DNA of 64,000 nucleotides from Bradyrhizobium sp. 149. Lineage in GTDB: Bacteria > Pseudomonadota > Alphaproteobacteria > Rhizobiales > Xanthobacteraceae. Location: contig NZ_JADPKK010000022.1 of NCBI RefSeq assembly GCF_023073915.1, positions 2,071,540-2,135,539 on the forward strand. Direction: 5' to 3'. The notes beneath the pieces are model-generated. The model was not told the DNA's origin and did not search any database. It saw nothing but the letters and a program-made list of their open reading frames with translations. The translations under genes were made by a program, and so were the position numbers. Numbering within the stretch: the stretch's first letter is position 1; each line of letters opens with the position of its first letter. Positions 36,263-44,905 of this stretch are shown here, piece by piece.

Positions 36263-36316
36263 CCTCTCCCCGCTCCTGTTTGCCGATAACTCGGCAAAAG
36301 CGGATGCGGGGAGAGG
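36263..36316. repeat. Nested intergenic palindrome
   Basis: The outer arms CCTCTCCCCGC (36263-36273) and GCGGGGAGAGG (36306-36316) enclose a second hairpin TTTGCCGA-TAAC-TCGGCAAA (36279-36298). It belongs to the same family as 16988-17013 and the element at 42921-43044. It could terminate mddA transcription before the GFA gene. Confidence 0.7.
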
Positions 36317-36439
36317 CGTTGGGGTGAGGGGGATTCACCCCCGAGAAACGCAAAAGGCTGGCTCCCGGCAAGATCCGTTACGCGTCTTAGCGCCGCCGTG
36401 CGTCCTCCTTTCGGCGGACGCGACGGACAGACGCGCAAG

Positions 36440-37225
36440 CTATACCGACTTGCGCCAGGGAATAAGCATCGACACCCGCTGTTTGTACTGCCGGTACTCG
36501 TCGCCAAAGAGATCGATGAGGTCGTGCTCCTCCAGCGCGATGCCGACGAAAATGTAGAGCGTGGTCACGGCGGCGAACAGCAGATGGCCCGCGGTCATGA
36601 CCGGCGCCGCCCAGAAGGCGATGATGAAGCCGAGATAGATCGGATGACGAACGAACTTGTAGAGCAGCGGCGTCTTGAAGCGCGGCGGCGATGCCTCCCT
36701 GCCGACGAGATGATTGGTCACCTGATGCAATCCGAACAACTCGAAATGATTGATGATGAAGGTCGAGGTGAACACCAGCACCCAGCCCACCAGCGCCAGC
36801 GTGACGATCGTCACAGCGATATCCGGGTTCGCGACGTCCCATATGACCGTGGGCAACGGACGCCACTGCCAGAACAGGAGGAGCAGCGACAGGCTCGCGA
36901 ACAGCACATAGGTCGAGCGCTCGACTGGCTTGGGGACGTACTGGGTCCACCATGCCTTGAATTGCCGGCGCGCCATCACGCTGTGCTGGACCGCGAACAG
37001 GGCCATCAGGAGCAGATTGATGATGACGGCCTCGGCCGCTGGCGTATCGGTCCCGGTGTCGATGGTCTTCGGCACCACCAGCCCCATGACGAAGCCGATG
37101 GCGTAGAGAATAGTGACGAAAAACACGAGATACGCCGCAATTCCGTACAGAAAGGCGATGAACTTGAAAATGCGTGAGCCCGCATCCGGGCCGATGGGAT
37201 GAACCTGATGATCAATTTGGGTCAT
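36440..37225 (-). CDS. mddA: Methanethiol S-methyltransferase (MddA/NnrU family)
   Basis: A 261-residue integral membrane protein with about five to six helices in the NnrU/isoprenylcysteine methyltransferase superfamily. It resembles MddA, which methylates methanethiol with S-adenosylmethionine to give dimethyl sulfide. Recognisable segments: ALFAVQHSVMARRQFKAWW, VERSTYVLFASLSLLLLFWQW, INHFELFGLHQV and the C-terminal SAM-binding region KFVRHPIYLGFIIAFWAAP ending EEHDLIDLFGDEYRQY. The start is set by CGGAG 8 nt upstream. It is divergent from a winged-helix regulator (37360), and its operator-like direct repeats lie between. Assignment is from remembered family features; the substrate is not proven. 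Confidence 0.82.
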   Translation of the reverse strand: MTQIDHQVHPIGPDAGSRIFKFIAFLYGIAAYLVFFVTILYAIGFVMGLVVPKTIDTGTDTPAAEAVIINLLLMALFAVQHSVMARRQFKAWWTQYVPKPVERSTYVLFASLSLLLLFWQWRPLPTVIWDVANPDIAVTIVTLALVGWVLVFTSTFIINHFELFGLHQVTNHLVGREASPPRFKTPLLYKFVRHPIYLGFIIAFWAAPVMTAGHLLFAAVTTLYIFVGIALEEHDLIDLFGDEYRQYKQRVSMLIPWRKSV

Positions 37226-37310
37226 AAACAGCTCCGTTGTGCCAAAACGCCGGCACTTCATTGGTCGCTGCACCATGCCGCATCGGAGGTCTCAAGACTT
37301 TCGCAGACGG

Positions 37311-37352
37311 TTGATTTTCGCCTGAGACGACTTTGATTTTTGCTTGAGACGA
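37311..37352. promoter_or_regulatory. Two 20-bp direct repeats 22 bp apart (candidate operator)
   Basis: TTGATTTTCGCCTGAGACGA (37311-37330) and TTGATTTTTGCTTGAGACGA (37333-37352) match at 18 of 20 positions with a 22-bp period, two helical turns. A partial inverted copy, GTCTCAAG, lies at about 37289-37296. They sit directly before the GTG start of the regulator and within the divergent mddA-regulator gap. OmpR-type winged helices typically bind such tandem repeats. Confidence 0.55.
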
Positions 37353-37359
37353 TAAAAAC

Positions 37360-38910
37360 GTGCGATTTCGCTTTGAAAACAACGTGCTCGACGGCGACCT
37401 GCGGGAACTCACCTGCAGCGGAGCCGCCGTGCCGTTGCAGCCGCAGGTGTTCGATCTCCTGCTCTATCTGGTGGCGCAGCGCACCCGTGTGGTCAGCAAG
37501 GATGACCTGATCAGCGAGATCTGGAGCGATCGGATCATCTCGGATTCCGCCCTGAACAGCCGGATCAATGCCGCGCGCAAGGCGCTCGGCGACGACGGTG
37601 CGAGCCAGCGGCTGATCAAGACCATTCCGCGCAAGGGCTTTCGTTTCGTTGGCGAAGTCCGGGAAGAAGTGGCAGCCTCGCCTGCCTCCGCTGAACCCGT
37701 CCCTGCCCTGCCGCGCGCCCTGGCGGACCGTCCGGCGGTCGCGGTACTCGCTTTCGAGAACATGAGCGGCGATCCCGCACAGGACTATTTTGGCGACGGG
37801 ATCAGCGAGGACATCCTCACCGCGCTGTCGAAGCAGCGCTGGTTCATGGTGATCGCCCGCAACTCGTCCTTCACTTACAAGGGGCGCGCGGTCCACATCC
37901 GGCGGATCGCCGAGGAACTCGGGGTCCGCTACATCGTCGAAGGCAGCGTGCGCAAGGCGGACAACCGGGTGCGCATTACCGCACAGCTCAACGACGCCAC
38001 ATCGGGCAGCCATCTCTGGGCCGAGCGCTACGACCGCGAGCTGGTCGACGTGTTCGCCGTGCAGGACGAGATCACCAACGCGATCGCCGCGGCGATCGAG
38101 CCGCAGATCCATGCGGCGGAAAGTTTTCGCACCCATCGCAAGCCCCCTGCGAGCCTGGATGCCTGGGATCTGCTGATGCGGGCGCTGTCGCATTACTGGC
38201 GGGTGACGCGGCGGGATCACGAGACCGCGCGGGTTCTGCTGGAACGCGCGGTCGGCATCGACCCGAACTACGGCCAGGCGCTGTCGGTGCTCGCGGCGAA
38301 CCACATGTTCGGCGTACATCTCGGCTGGGCCGAGCTTACGGTGGTGGCGCCTGTGGCGGAAGCCGCCGCGCTCACCGCGGTGCGCTGCGACCATGAGGAC
38401 GCTTGGGCGCACGCCGCCCTGGGCAGCGTCTACTTCTCGACGCGAAGGCTTGCGGACGCGCTGTCCGAGTTCGAGCAGGCACTCGCGCTCAATCCGAACT
38501 TCTCGCTGGCGCAGGGCTATTACGCACTGGCGCTGTCCTATGCCGGGCGTCCGAAGGATTCGTTCGAGGCCGCGCAGAAGGCCGTTCGGCTCTCGCCGCG
38601 CGATCCATCCCTGGCGATCTATCACGGCATCGCCGGCTATGCCCGCTTCACCGAGCGGCGCTATGGCGAGGCCATTGCGCTCGCGCGCGAGGCGATCCGC
38701 CACCGCGGCGACCTCACCGGCGCCTACCGCGTGCTCGCGGTTTCTGCCGGCATGACCGGCGACGGCGTGCTTGCGGAGATGGCGCTGGGCGAGCTCCGCC
38801 GCACCCAGCCCAACATCTCGCTGCACTGGATCGCGACGCAATTGCCGTGGGCCAATGAGGCCGATCGCGAGCACTATCTGGAAGGATTCCGGCGTGCGGG
38901 CCTGCGCTAA
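37360..38910 (+). CDS. OmpR-type winged-helix / TolB-N-like / TPR regulator (copy 2)
   Basis: A 516-residue paralogue of the protein at 34205 with the same layout: winged helix (QPQVFDLLLYLVAQRTRVVSKDDLI, PRKGFRFVGEV), the VLAFENMSGDPAQDYFGDGISEDILTALSKQRW domain, and TPR-like repeats (ALALNPNFSLAQGYYALALSYAGRP). Both end in YLEG(L/F)RRAGLR. The start codon is GTG. It is preceded by a pair of near-identical 20-bp direct repeats that may be its own binding site. Control of the divergent mddA is inferred from position only. Confidence 0.88.
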   Translation: MRFRFENNVLDGDLRELTCSGAAVPLQPQVFDLLLYLVAQRTRVVSKDDLISEIWSDRIISDSALNSRINAARKALGDDGASQRLIKTIPRKGFRFVGEVREEVAASPASAEPVPALPRALADRPAVAVLAFENMSGDPAQDYFGDGISEDILTALSKQRWFMVIARNSSFTYKGRAVHIRRIAEELGVRYIVEGSVRKADNRVRITAQLNDATSGSHLWAERYDRELVDVFAVQDEITNAIAAAIEPQIHAAESFRTHRKPPASLDAWDLLMRALSHYWRVTRRDHETARVLLERAVGIDPNYGQALSVLAANHMFGVHLGWAELTVVAPVAEAAALTAVRCDHEDAWAHAALGSVYFSTRRLADALSEFEQALALNPNFSLAQGYYALALSYAGRPKDSFEAAQKAVRLSPRDPSLAIYHGIAGYARFTERRYGEAIALAREAIRHRGDLTGAYRVLAVSAGMTGDGVLAEMALGELRRTQPNISLHWIATQLPWANEADREHYLEGFRRAGLR

Positions 38911-38935
38911 AGCCCCCTCCCCCCTGACAAGAAGG

Positions 38936-39502
38936 CTACTTCCCCTTTGCTTGGATCGCCTTCGGGGCCGGCACGGCCGCCCATTCCTTGTCCGCGCGGG
39001 GGCCGTTGAGATCGCCGGTCAGGCCGACGAGCTGACCGGGCTGGACGTCGAGCGTCTGCTGCCAGGTCTGGGTCTGGCACAGGAACTTGATCAGGCAGCC
39101 CTTGAGCTCGAGACGATCGGGAGATTCGCGCCACAGCGAGACCGAGTAGAACTTGCCGTCCTCGGCATTGTAGATGTCGCCGGCAAACCGCCCCTCAGGC
39201 GTCACCTGCAAGCCCATGATGAGCTGATGGCCGAGCAGCGTCCGAGCGCGCTTGTCTGAATCGGGATTTTCCTTGTCGCGATATGGCTGGCCGCGCTTGT
39301 CGGCCGGCTCCTTCATCCAGACGATGAAGCCGCAGATGCGCTCGCGCGACGGCCCGCAGCGCTCGAGCCGGATGCGGGCGCGGCCGTCCTCGACCAGCCA
39401 GGTCCCGCTCGGATCGAGCGGCGCGGCGCCGGCTTGGCCGCCAAGCGCCATCATCACGATGGTGATCGCGATGCGCAGCAGGAAGCGAAGGAAGAAGTTC
39501 AT
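38936..39502 (-). CDS. DUF2147-family secreted protein
   Basis: A 188-residue protein with an N-terminal signal peptide (MNFFLRFLLRIAITIVMMALGGQAGA-A). DUF2147 features: GTWLVEDGRARIRLERCG, ICGFIVWMKEP, NPDSDKRARTLLGHQLIMGL, GDIYNAEDGKFYSVSLW and the late Cys pair GCLIKFLCQTQTW. Relatives are periplasmic beta-barrel-like proteins of unknown function. The ATG at 39502 is chosen because AAAGG lies 8 nt upstream; a GTG three codons earlier overlaps that site. It follows the DUF3313 gene by 32 bp, so they form an operon. Confidence 0.87.
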   Translation of the reverse strand: MNFFLRFLLRIAITIVMMALGGQAGAAPLDPSGTWLVEDGRARIRLERCGPSRERICGFIVWMKEPADKRGQPYRDKENPDSDKRARTLLGHQLIMGLQVTPEGRFAGDIYNAEDGKFYSVSLWRESPDRLELKGCLIKFLCQTQTWQQTLDVQPGQLVGLTGDLNGPRADKEWAAVPAPKAIQAKGK

Positions 39503-39534
39503 CAGCAGCACCTTTCGTTGGGTGGGTTGCGGCG

Positions 39535-40197
39535 TCAGTTCAGTTGCGCCATCAGCGCGGCGGCGCCCTTGTCGAGGCCGGCGGTGGCGGCGGCGAGCGA
39601 GCCGGCGGTAGCCTTGATGTCGTAGGCGCCCGGGTATTGCTTGGTGACGTAGGCAGAGAGCAGGCGCGAGGTCTGGGCGTCGAAGATCTCGACGCCGTAG
39701 ATGACCGAGCCGGTCAGCGTGCCCTCGCCATCGCGCGCAGCCTGCACGCCGTTGTAGACCGCGCCGGCGACGTCGAAGCGCGAGAGCGTGCCGAGCACCG
39801 GGGTGTTGGTGACGGCGCCGGTGAGCGTCAGCCTGATCCGCAGCGTGTTCGGCCCGCGCTCGCGCACCGATGCGAAGCGGCTGCGCAGCCGCTCGACAAA
39901 ACAGGTCTGCATGTAGGCGGCCAGCGTCGCCTTGTCCCTGTCCGACATGTCGCCGAACTGGTGATCTCTGCCACGGTAGATGACGAGGGGATCAAGGGTC
40001 ACTTTGTTATAGGCGCGCCAGTCGACCTGGGTGGAATAGCGGTACGGCACGCGGCCGGAGGCGTCAGACTTGTCCGGGGCCATGTAGGCCGAGGACGCCA
40101 TGTCCGAATAGGGCACGGGCGCGATAGTGGCGCAGCCGGTCGCGGCTGCGCAAAGCAGCAGCGTTCCCAGACCGCGCAGGGCGATCGAGCGATCCAT
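39535..40197 (-). CDS. DUF3313-like lipoprotein
   Basis: A 220-residue predicted lipoprotein. The signal peptide ends in a lipobox-like CAAATGC-ATIAP, with Cys22 as the likely lipidated residue. The body (YNKVTLDPLVIYRGRDHQFGDMSDRDKATLAAYMQ and RIRLTLTGAVTNTP) matches the DUF3313 pattern of outer-membrane-attached proteins of unknown function. GAGGAG lies 7 nt before the ATG. It is the first gene of a two-gene unit behind the promoter/operator at 40366-40407. Confidence 0.85.
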   Translation of the reverse strand: MDRSIALRGLGTLLLCAAATGCATIAPVPYSDMASSAYMAPDKSDASGRVPYRYSTQVDWRAYNKVTLDPLVIYRGRDHQFGDMSDRDKATLAAYMQTCFVERLRSRFASVRERGPNTLRIRLTLTGAVTNTPVLGTLSRFDVAGAVYNGVQAARDGEGTLTGSVIYGVEIFDAQTSRLLSAYVTKQYPGAYDIKATAGSLAAATAGLDKGAAALMAQLN

Positions 40198-40365
40198 TCC
40201 AGACTCCTCTAGCGGCTTTTAAGGGAAGGCCATCCTTGGGAAGGCCTTTGTCGAAGGCGGTGGAAACCGCAGCCGCGTATGGGACCAGACGCGGCTGCGG
40301 CGCTCACCATCGCCGGCCCAAGGCATCGTCCGGGGCCATGTCAGAGGCCTCGGGCCGTCTCAGTG

Positions 40366-40407
40366 TCTCCACTTATAAAACCGACCAGTTGGTTTGTAAA
40401 GTGGAGA
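40366..40407 (-). promoter_or_regulatory. Promoter with TetR-type operator in the spacer
   Basis: On the minus strand, TTTACA (40395-40400) and TATAAG (40372-40377) are separated by exactly 17 bp. The spacer contains the dyad ACCGACCAGTTGGT (40380-40393), a typical TetR-family operator shape. A wider inverted repeat TCTCCACTT/AAGTGGAGA (40366-40374, 40399-40407) frames it. It should drive the DUF3313-DUF2147 pair and be repressed by a TetR protein, most simply the one encoded at 40480. Confidence 0.6.
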
Positions 40408-40479
40408 AATGACGGCCTGACGCATTTGGCCGCAGGCGCGGCTTTGTGCAGCTCAGAGCTGGATTTCGTTAACGATGAA

Positions 40480-41130
40480 TCAGGCGCGCTTGCGCCGGGT
40501 TGCGGCCTTTGCCGGCGACACCGCGCTCGATTTGGCGGCGCGCGGCCTGGTTGGCTTTTCGGCGGGCTTTTCCAGCGGGCGCCACTTCTCGTCATCGAGC
40601 AGACGCGTGAACAGCCGCTGGTGCTCGTCATTGCCAAGCGGCGACATGCCGAACAGCGAGCTCAGCAATAATCCGCGTGCGGCTGCCCAGCGCAACAAAG
40701 CGAGCTCGGGATCGACGGCCTCCGCCTTGATGGCCTCCACCCTCTTCATCTCCCGCTCGCGCGGCAGCGCCATCAGCCCGGGATTCTCGACCATGGCCGC
40801 GACCAGTGCCAGCGCGGTAGAATTCGGCGATGTCGCCGCTTCCCGTACGGTGGCAAGCTGGGTTGCCAGATTTGGGTTCGCCGAGGTCTCGCTGACCTTC
40901 GCCATGTAACGGGTCGAGAACTCCTCGAAATGCTCCATCTGCCGCTCCAGCAGCGCCTTGAGCACAGCTTCCTTGGTGCGGAACTGGTGCATGACGCCGC
41001 CCTTGCTGAGACCGCTCTCGCGCGCGATGGCATCAAGCGTCAGCCGGCCGGGCCCGTCGCGCGCGATGATTCTCGTCGCCGCCTCGAGCGCAGCCTTGCG
41101 GGATCGTTCGGAGCGTGTGGCGTTATCCAT
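40480..41130 (-). CDS. TetR-family transcriptional regulator
   Basis: A 216-residue repressor-type protein. The N-terminal helix-turn-helix is RLTLDAIARESGLSKGGVMHQFRTKEAVLKAL (about 29-60). The ligand-binding half is helical, and the C-terminus is a basic tail (RPRAAKSSAVSPAKAATRRKRA). It lies immediately upstream of, and on the same strand as, the DUF3313-DUF2147 unit, whose promoter contains a TetR-like operator. The effector is unknown. Confidence 0.92.
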   Translation of the reverse strand: MDNATRSERSRKAALEAATRIIARDGPGRLTLDAIARESGLSKGGVMHQFRTKEAVLKALLERQMEHFEEFSTRYMAKVSETSANPNLATQLATVREAATSPNSTALALVAAMVENPGLMALPREREMKRVEAIKAEAVDPELALLRWAAARGLLLSSLFGMSPLGNDEHQRLFTRLLDDEKWRPLEKPAEKPTRPRAAKSSAVSPAKAATRRKRA

Positions 41131-41345
41131 GGCCGACTTGTCTCCATCACAGGGTAATGAATCAAGTGAAAACAGGACGCGCTGTACATTTTTTGTGCGA
41201 ACACTGTCGAGACTTTCATCTTGCGGCGCCGAATGAGACTATGTGAGCCTCGATACCGGATGGGGACTGGGATGGGCCGGCCGTAGCTTTGCGCGCCACG
41301 ACGTGCGAAGCGTTTACGGCTGGTCTCGCTTGAGAAAGATACGAC

Positions 41346-42896
41346 ATGTCAAAACGAGTGTTGCTTGGTGTCCTCCTGGCCTGCGGCCTCACAGCTCCGG
41401 CGCTGGCGCAAGAGCCGAAAACGGGGGGTGCAATCAATGCCGTGATTCAGCCCGAGCCGCCCGGCCTGATGCTGGCGATGGTCCAGAACGGACCGGTGCA
41501 GATGGTGTCGGGCAACATTTTCGAAGGCCTGCTTCGCTACAGCCCCAAGCTCGAACCGCAGCCGGAGCTCGCCGAGAGCTGGAGCGTCAGCGAGGACGCA
41601 AAAACCTACACATTCAAGCTCAGGAAGGGCGTGACCTGGCACGACGGCAAGCCCTTCACCGCCGCCGACGTGCTGTTCTCGCTCGATATGCTGAAGCAGA
41701 CGCATGCGCGCGCCCGCAACAACCTCGCGCAGGTCGAGAAGGTCGAGGCGCCCGACGATTACACGGTGGTGTTCACGCTGAAACAGCCGTTCGGTCCGTT
41801 CCTCGGCATCTTCGAGGTCGGCTCGATGCCCATGGTGCCGAAGCATCTTTATGAAGGCACCGACTGGAAGACCAATCCCTACAACAACGCCCCCGTCGGC
41901 ACCGGCCCCTTCATGTTCAAGGAATGGCAGAAGGGCTCTTTCATCCGCCTGGTCAAGAACCCGAATTATTACGAGAAGGGCAAGCCCTATCTCGACGAGA
42001 TCTACTGGCAGATCATTCCCGATGCCGCGGCGCGCTCGGTGGCCTATGAGACCGGCAAGGTCGACGTGCTGCCCGGCGGCTCGGTGGAGAATTTCGACGT
42101 GCCCCGGCTCTCCAAGCTGAAGGACACCTGCGTCACCGGCGCCGGTTGGGAGTTCTTCTCGCCGCTGGCCTGGCTGTGGCTCAACAACCGCCAGGGTCCG
42201 CTCGCCGACAAGCGGGTGCGGCAGGCGATCATGTTCGCGATCGACCGCGACTTCGCCAAGGATGTGATCTGGAACGGGCTCGGCAAGGTCGCGACCGGCC
42301 CGTCGGCCTCGACCATCAAATACTACACCGACGACGTGCCGAAGTACCCTTACGATCCCGCCAAGGCGAAGGCGCTGCTGAAGGAAGCCGGCTACAAGGG
42401 CGAGAAGATCCGCCTTCTGCCGCTCGCCTATGGCGAGACCTGGCAGCGCTGGGGTGAGGCCGTGAAGCAGAACCTCCAGGGCGTCGGGATGAACATCGAG
42501 ACCATCGCCACCGACGTTGCCGGCGGCAACCAGAAGATCGGCGACTGGGACTACGACATCGCCTTCACCTATCTTTACCAATATGGCGATCCCGCGCTCG
42601 GCGTCGGCCGCAACTACGTCTCAAGCGCCATCGCCAAGGGCCAGGTGTTCAACAACGTCGAGGGCTACTCCAACCCGGAAATCGACAAGCTGTTCGCCGA
42701 CGGCGCGGTGGCGACGCCCGATTCCAAGCGCAAGGAGATCTACGAGAAGGCGCAGAAGATCCTGGTCGAGGACGTGCCGGTGGCCTGGATGCTCGAGCTG
42801 CAATTCCCGACCATCATGCGCTGCAAGGTCAAGAACCTGATCACCACGGGCATCGGCGTCAATGACGGCTTCAAGGACGCATGGCTCGACAAGTGA
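41346..42896 (+). CDS. Oligopeptide ABC transporter substrate-binding protein
   Basis: A 516-residue periplasmic receptor of the SBP_bac_5 family. Signal peptide MSKRVLLGVLLACGLTAPALA-Q; diagnostic stretches FKLRKGVTWHDGKPFTAADVLFSLDML, NAPVGTGPFMFKEWQKGS and DKRVRQAIMFAIDRDF. It is the first gene of a complete Dpp-type operon, separated from the permease gene by a 199-bp gap that holds a large palindromic repeat. That repeat could allow more of this protein to be made than of the membrane parts. It is only distantly related to the two binding proteins at the left end. Ligand unknown. Confidence 0.95.
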   Translation: MSKRVLLGVLLACGLTAPALAQEPKTGGAINAVIQPEPPGLMLAMVQNGPVQMVSGNIFEGLLRYSPKLEPQPELAESWSVSEDAKTYTFKLRKGVTWHDGKPFTAADVLFSLDMLKQTHARARNNLAQVEKVEAPDDYTVVFTLKQPFGPFLGIFEVGSMPMVPKHLYEGTDWKTNPYNNAPVGTGPFMFKEWQKGSFIRLVKNPNYYEKGKPYLDEIYWQIIPDAAARSVAYETGKVDVLPGGSVENFDVPRLSKLKDTCVTGAGWEFFSPLAWLWLNNRQGPLADKRVRQAIMFAIDRDFAKDVIWNGLGKVATGPSASTIKYYTDDVPKYPYDPAKAKALLKEAGYKGEKIRLLPLAYGETWQRWGEAVKQNLQGVGMNIETIATDVAGGNQKIGDWDYDIAFTYLYQYGDPALGVGRNYVSSAIAKGQVFNNVEGYSNPEIDKLFADGAVATPDSKRKEIYEKAQKILVEDVPVAWMLELQFPTIMRCKVKNLITTGIGVNDGFKDAWLDK

Positions 42897-42920
42897 TGTC
42901 TGCCGCTCCGAACCCGCCTT

Positions 42921-43044
42921 ACCTCTCCCGCTTGCGGGAGAGGTCGCTGCGCTCGAAGAGCGTAGCGGGTGAGGGTTTTCTCCACTCGGTGTCCTCTCTG
43001 CGGAAACACCCTCTCCCCTACCCTCTCCCGCAAGCGGGAGAGGG
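42921..43044. repeat. Palindromic repeat element inside the peptide-transport operon
   Basis: CCTCTCCCGC-TT-GCGGGAGAGG (42922-42943) and CCCTCTCCCGC-AA-GCGGGAGAGGG (43021-43044) are two hairpins that are also complementary to each other. The GAGGGTTTT...AACACCCTC sequences between them also pair. The unit resembles dispersed Bradyrhizobium intergenic repeats (recalled) and sits between the binding-protein and permease genes, where it may stabilise the upstream mRNA or partly terminate. Confidence 0.75.
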
Positions 43045-43095
43045 AGCGCACCGCGATCGCCGCTGCGTTCAACCTGATCTGATCGTCATCTAACA

Positions 43096-44067
43096 ATGCT
43101 CTCCTTCGTCGCTCAGCGTGTCGTGAAGGGCGTGATCGTCCTGCTCGCGATCGTCGTCCTCAACTTCTTCCTGATCCGGCTTGCGCCCGGCGACCCCGCG
43201 GTCGTGATGGCGGGCGAGGCCGGCGCCGGTGACCAGATCTTCGTCCAGCAGCTCAGGGAGAAGTTCGGCCTGGACAAGCCGCTGCCCGAGCAGCTCTTCA
43301 TCTACGTCAAGGGCGTCGTGACGCTCGACCTCGGCTTCTCCTTCCGCCAGCAGGCGCCGGTATCGAAGCTGATCCTGGAACGGTTGCCGGCGACGCTGCT
43401 GCTGACGCTGACGGCGTTCGCGATCTCGCTGATGCTCGGCGTGCTGTTCGGCACCTTCGCGGCGCGCTTCGCGGGGACATGGCTCGATACCGCTATCACG
43501 ATCTTCGCTCTGATCTTCTACGCCATGCCGATTTTCTGGGTGGCGCTGATGGGGATCCTGCTGTTCTCGGTCACCATGGATTGGCTGCCGAGCTTCGGCT
43601 ACGAGACGGTCGGCGCCAATCTCACCGGCCTTGCCCATGTGGTCGACGTCGCAAAGCACCTGATCATGCCGGCGATGACGCTCGGCCTGTTCTTCATGGC
43701 GACCTACACCCGGATGACGCGCGCCTCGATGCTTGAGGTGAAGCGGCTCGACTTCGTCAAGACGGCGCGGGCGAAAGGCCTCTCCGATGCCGTGATCCAG
43801 CGCCGCCACGTGCTGCGCAACGCGCTGCTGCCCGTCGTGACGCTCGCCGGCGTCCACTCCGGCACGCTGATCGGCGGCGCCGTCATCACCGAGACCGTGT
43901 TCGCCTGGCCCGGCATCGGACGCCTGATGTACGACGCCCTGCTCCAGCGCGACTACAATCTGCTGCTCGGGGTTTTCGTGATCTGCTCCGCCATGGTCTT
44001 GACCTTCAACCTCATCACCGACCTGGTCTATCGCCTGGTCGACCCGCGCATCGAATTCACCACATGA
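43096..44067 (+). CDS. DppB-like peptide ABC transporter permease
   Basis: A 323-residue inner-membrane permease with six predicted helices. The N-terminus is typical of DppB/OppB (LSFVAQRVVKGVIVLLAIVVLNFFLIRLAPGDPA). The coupling EAA loop is visible as VKTARAKGLSDAVIQRRHVLRNALLP, and WPGIGRLMYDALLQRDYNLL is the family's C-terminal block. The stop overlaps the next start by 4 nt. Confidence 0.95.
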   Translation: MLSFVAQRVVKGVIVLLAIVVLNFFLIRLAPGDPAVVMAGEAGAGDQIFVQQLREKFGLDKPLPEQLFIYVKGVVTLDLGFSFRQQAPVSKLILERLPATLLLTLTAFAISLMLGVLFGTFAARFAGTWLDTAITIFALIFYAMPIFWVALMGILLFSVTMDWLPSFGYETVGANLTGLAHVVDVAKHLIMPAMTLGLFFMATYTRMTRASMLEVKRLDFVKTARAKGLSDAVIQRRHVLRNALLPVVTLAGVHSGTLIGGAVITETVFAWPGIGRLMYDALLQRDYNLLLGVFVICSAMVLTFNLITDLVYRLVDPRIEFTT

Positions 44068-44903
44068 AACAGTTCTGGAAATCGATGCTGAGGAGCCCGA
44101 GCGGCGTCATCGGGCTCATCATCCTGCTCCTTGCGATCTCAGTCGCGGTGTTCGGTCCGATGCTGTTCCCGAACTCGCCCTGGCGCATGGTGCAGCGGCC
44201 GTTCCTGCCGCCATTCACGCTCGCGACGGTGCCGCTCGGCACCGATGCGCTCGGCCGCGACGTGTTCGCCGGCATGATCTTTGGCGCGCGCGTCTCGCTG
44301 CTCGTCGGCATGGTCTCCACATTGGTGGCGCTGGTCGTCGGCGTGCCGATCGGCGCCATGGCCGGCTATTTCGGCGGCAGGGTCGACGACGCCCTGATGC
44401 GCTTCACCGAGTTCTTCCAGACCATTCCGAGCTTCGCGCTTGCGATCGTGCTGGTCGCGATCCTGCAGCCCTCGATCTACTCGATCGTCGCCTCGATCGC
44501 GGTGGTGAGCTGGCCGCCGGTCGCGCGCCTCGTTCGCGGCGAGGTACTGTCGCTGCGCACGCGGGAGTACGTCCAGGCCGCCGTGGTCACGGGCCAGAGC
44601 AACACCTGGATCATCCTGCGCGAAATCCTGCCGAACACGCTGTCGCCGGTGATCGTGCTGGCCTCGCTGATGGTGGCGACCGCGATCCTGCTGGAATCCT
44701 CGCTGGCCTTCCTCGGCCTCGGCGATCCCAATCTGATCTCCTGGGGCTACATGGTCGGCGCCGGCCGCACCGTGATCCGGCAGGCTTGGTGGATCACCGT
44801 ATTTCCCGGCGTCGCGATCCTGATTTCGGTGCTCGGGCTCAATTTGATCGGCGAAGGCCTCAACGACGCGCTCAATCCGCGCCTGTCGCGCGAGGGACGC
44901 TGA
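44064..44903 (+). CDS. DppC-like peptide ABC transporter permease
   Basis: A 279-residue inner-membrane permease. The family blocks are LGTDALGRDVFAGMIFGARVSLLVGM, the EAA loop YVQAAVVTGQSNTWIILREILPNTLSPVIV, and ESSLAFLGLGDPNLISWGYM. It pairs with the preceding DppB-like protein (4-nt overlap) and hands over to the fused ATPase 2 nt downstream. Confidence 0.95.
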   Translation: MKQFWKSMLRSPSGVIGLIILLLAISVAVFGPMLFPNSPWRMVQRPFLPPFTLATVPLGTDALGRDVFAGMIFGARVSLLVGMVSTLVALVVGVPIGAMAGYFGGRVDDALMRFTEFFQTIPSFALAIVLVAILQPSIYSIVASIAVVSWPPVARLVRGEVLSLRTREYVQAAVVTGQSNTWIILREILPNTLSPVIVLASLMVATAILLESSLAFLGLGDPNLISWGYMVGAGRTVIRQAWWITVFPGVAILISVLGLNLIGEGLNDALNPRLSREGR

Positions 44904-44905
44904 TC

